A stretch of DNA of 64,000 nucleotides, from assembly GCA_029256575.1 (NCBI GenBank), contig JAQSXR010000005.1, forward strand, positions 1 to 64,000. The letters run 5' to 3'. The stretch is from Clostridiales bacterium. GTDB lineage: Bacteria; Bacillota; Clostridia; Lachnospirales; JAQSXR01. Shown here one piece after another: positions 63,654 through 64,000 of the stretch (the stretch's first letter is position 1; each line of letters begins with the position of its first letter). Position numbers and translations under genes: made by a program. The notes beneath the pieces were generated by a model. The model saw nothing but the letters and a program-made list of their open reading frames with translations, was not told the origin of the DNA and did not search any database.

Positions 63654-64000
63654 TTATTCTTCTTTTCCGTCATTTGCTATATACTCTTGAGCAGAAGTAT
63701 TTCCACCTTCTGCAGCTGCTGCTATAAGCTCAGCACCTTTAGTTTCATCTTTTGTAACTCCATTACCCTCCATGTATAATAATCCTAATTCATACATAGA
63801 TTCGAAATCATCTAAGTCCGCTGCTCTTTGGAAATACTCAGCTGCCTTTGCATAATCTTGTTCAACAGCTTCACTTTCCTTATACAAAGATCCTAGAAGA
63901 TTTAATGCTGTTACATTTTCTTCATCTGCTGCTAAATTTAAGAATTTCAAACCTTCTTCTGGGTTATAGTATTCTAAGTCTTTTGTCAGATAGATATCAC
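63654..64000 (-). CDS. Sel1-repeat protein (C-terminal part, cut by window edge)
   Basis: The frame is open to the window end and carries at least three Sel1/TPR-like repeats (ALNLLGSLYKESEAVEQDY, AKAAEYFQRAADLDDFESMY, ELGLLYMEGNGVTKDETKGA). Sel1 proteins are protein-binding scaffolds. The N-terminus is outside the window. A TTG inside the frame is not needed as start, because coding sequence continues upstream of it (YYNPEEGLKFLNLA). Confidence 0.75.
   Translation of the reverse strand, partial: DIYLTKDLEYYNPEEGLKFLNLAADEENVTALNLLGSLYKESEAVEQDYAKAAEYFQRAADLDDFESMYELGLLYMEGNGVTKDETKGAELIAAAAEGGNTSAQEYIANDGKEE

Noticed and set aside
1-64000. CRISPR arrays, tRNA/rRNA genes, insertion sequences, prophage
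   Set aside because: No regularly spaced repeats, cloverleaf sequences, transposase or phage genes were seen on either strand.

Overview
The window is AT-rich, low-GC Firmicutes DNA, most like an anaerobic, motile, S-layer-bearing clostridium of the Lachnospiraceae or a related family. This is inferred from the gene content: walRK-yycHI, SLH-domain surface proteins, a Firmicutes-type Tad pilus locus with DUF5702 and FHA proteins, flagellin, bofA (a sporulation gene), an anaerobic NrdG-type radical SAM protein, and a long SRP RNA next to dnaX. Nothing in the window names the species.

Layout. 0-5.6 kb: a HAD hydrolase (cut by the edge), an AI-2E permease, an RluA-type pseudouridine synthase, a YvyF-like protein, an ABC-F ATPase and murA. 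5.6-12.1 kb: the cell-wall control operon walR-walK-yycH-yycI preceded by a secreted LysM/G5/M23 endopeptidase. 12.4-22.8 kb: three paralogous SLH/Ig-like surface proteins, two in tandem, with an O-antigen ligase-like glycan enzyme between them. 23.0-26.0 kb: an MBOAT acyltransferase between two damaged genes (an SGNH protein and a histidine kinase). 26.1-31.3 kb: a HIT protein, murG, a cyclophilin with a shortened N-terminus, an intact AlgJ-like/MBOAT pair, then a long perfect palindrome. 31.3-32.3 kb: a flavoprotein-SCP2 fusion. 32.4-42.4 kb: a ten-gene Tad pilus operon (tadZ, tadA, tadB, tadC, a 55-aa Flp pilin, DUF5702, TadE, prepilin peptidase, a second TadE-like protein, FHA). 42.6-49.5 kb: pstSCAB-phoU-phoB-phoR behind a clear Pho box. 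49.6-51.7 kb: psd-pssA-pap2. 51.8-63 kb: the conserved bofA-yaaL ... recR-ybaB-dnaX-SRP RNA-tadA block with a flagellin island inserted in it. 63-64 kb: a radical SAM activase and a Sel1-repeat fragment.

How it works together: most genes concern the envelope. WalRK and PhoBR are OmpR/PhoB-family systems that bind 11-bp-spaced repeats. Such repeats occur upstream of pstS and upstream of both tandem S-layer genes, so surface-layer expression may be tied to wall or phosphate status. The Tad locus is self-contained: three proteins (Flp, TadE and the second TadE-like protein) carry a G/A-cleavage site followed by Glu at +5, matching the encoded prepilin peptidase. Several Tad genes begin with GTG or TTG, and one has only an in-frame ATA where the start should be. 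No CRISPR array, tRNA, rRNA, insertion sequence or prophage was seen.
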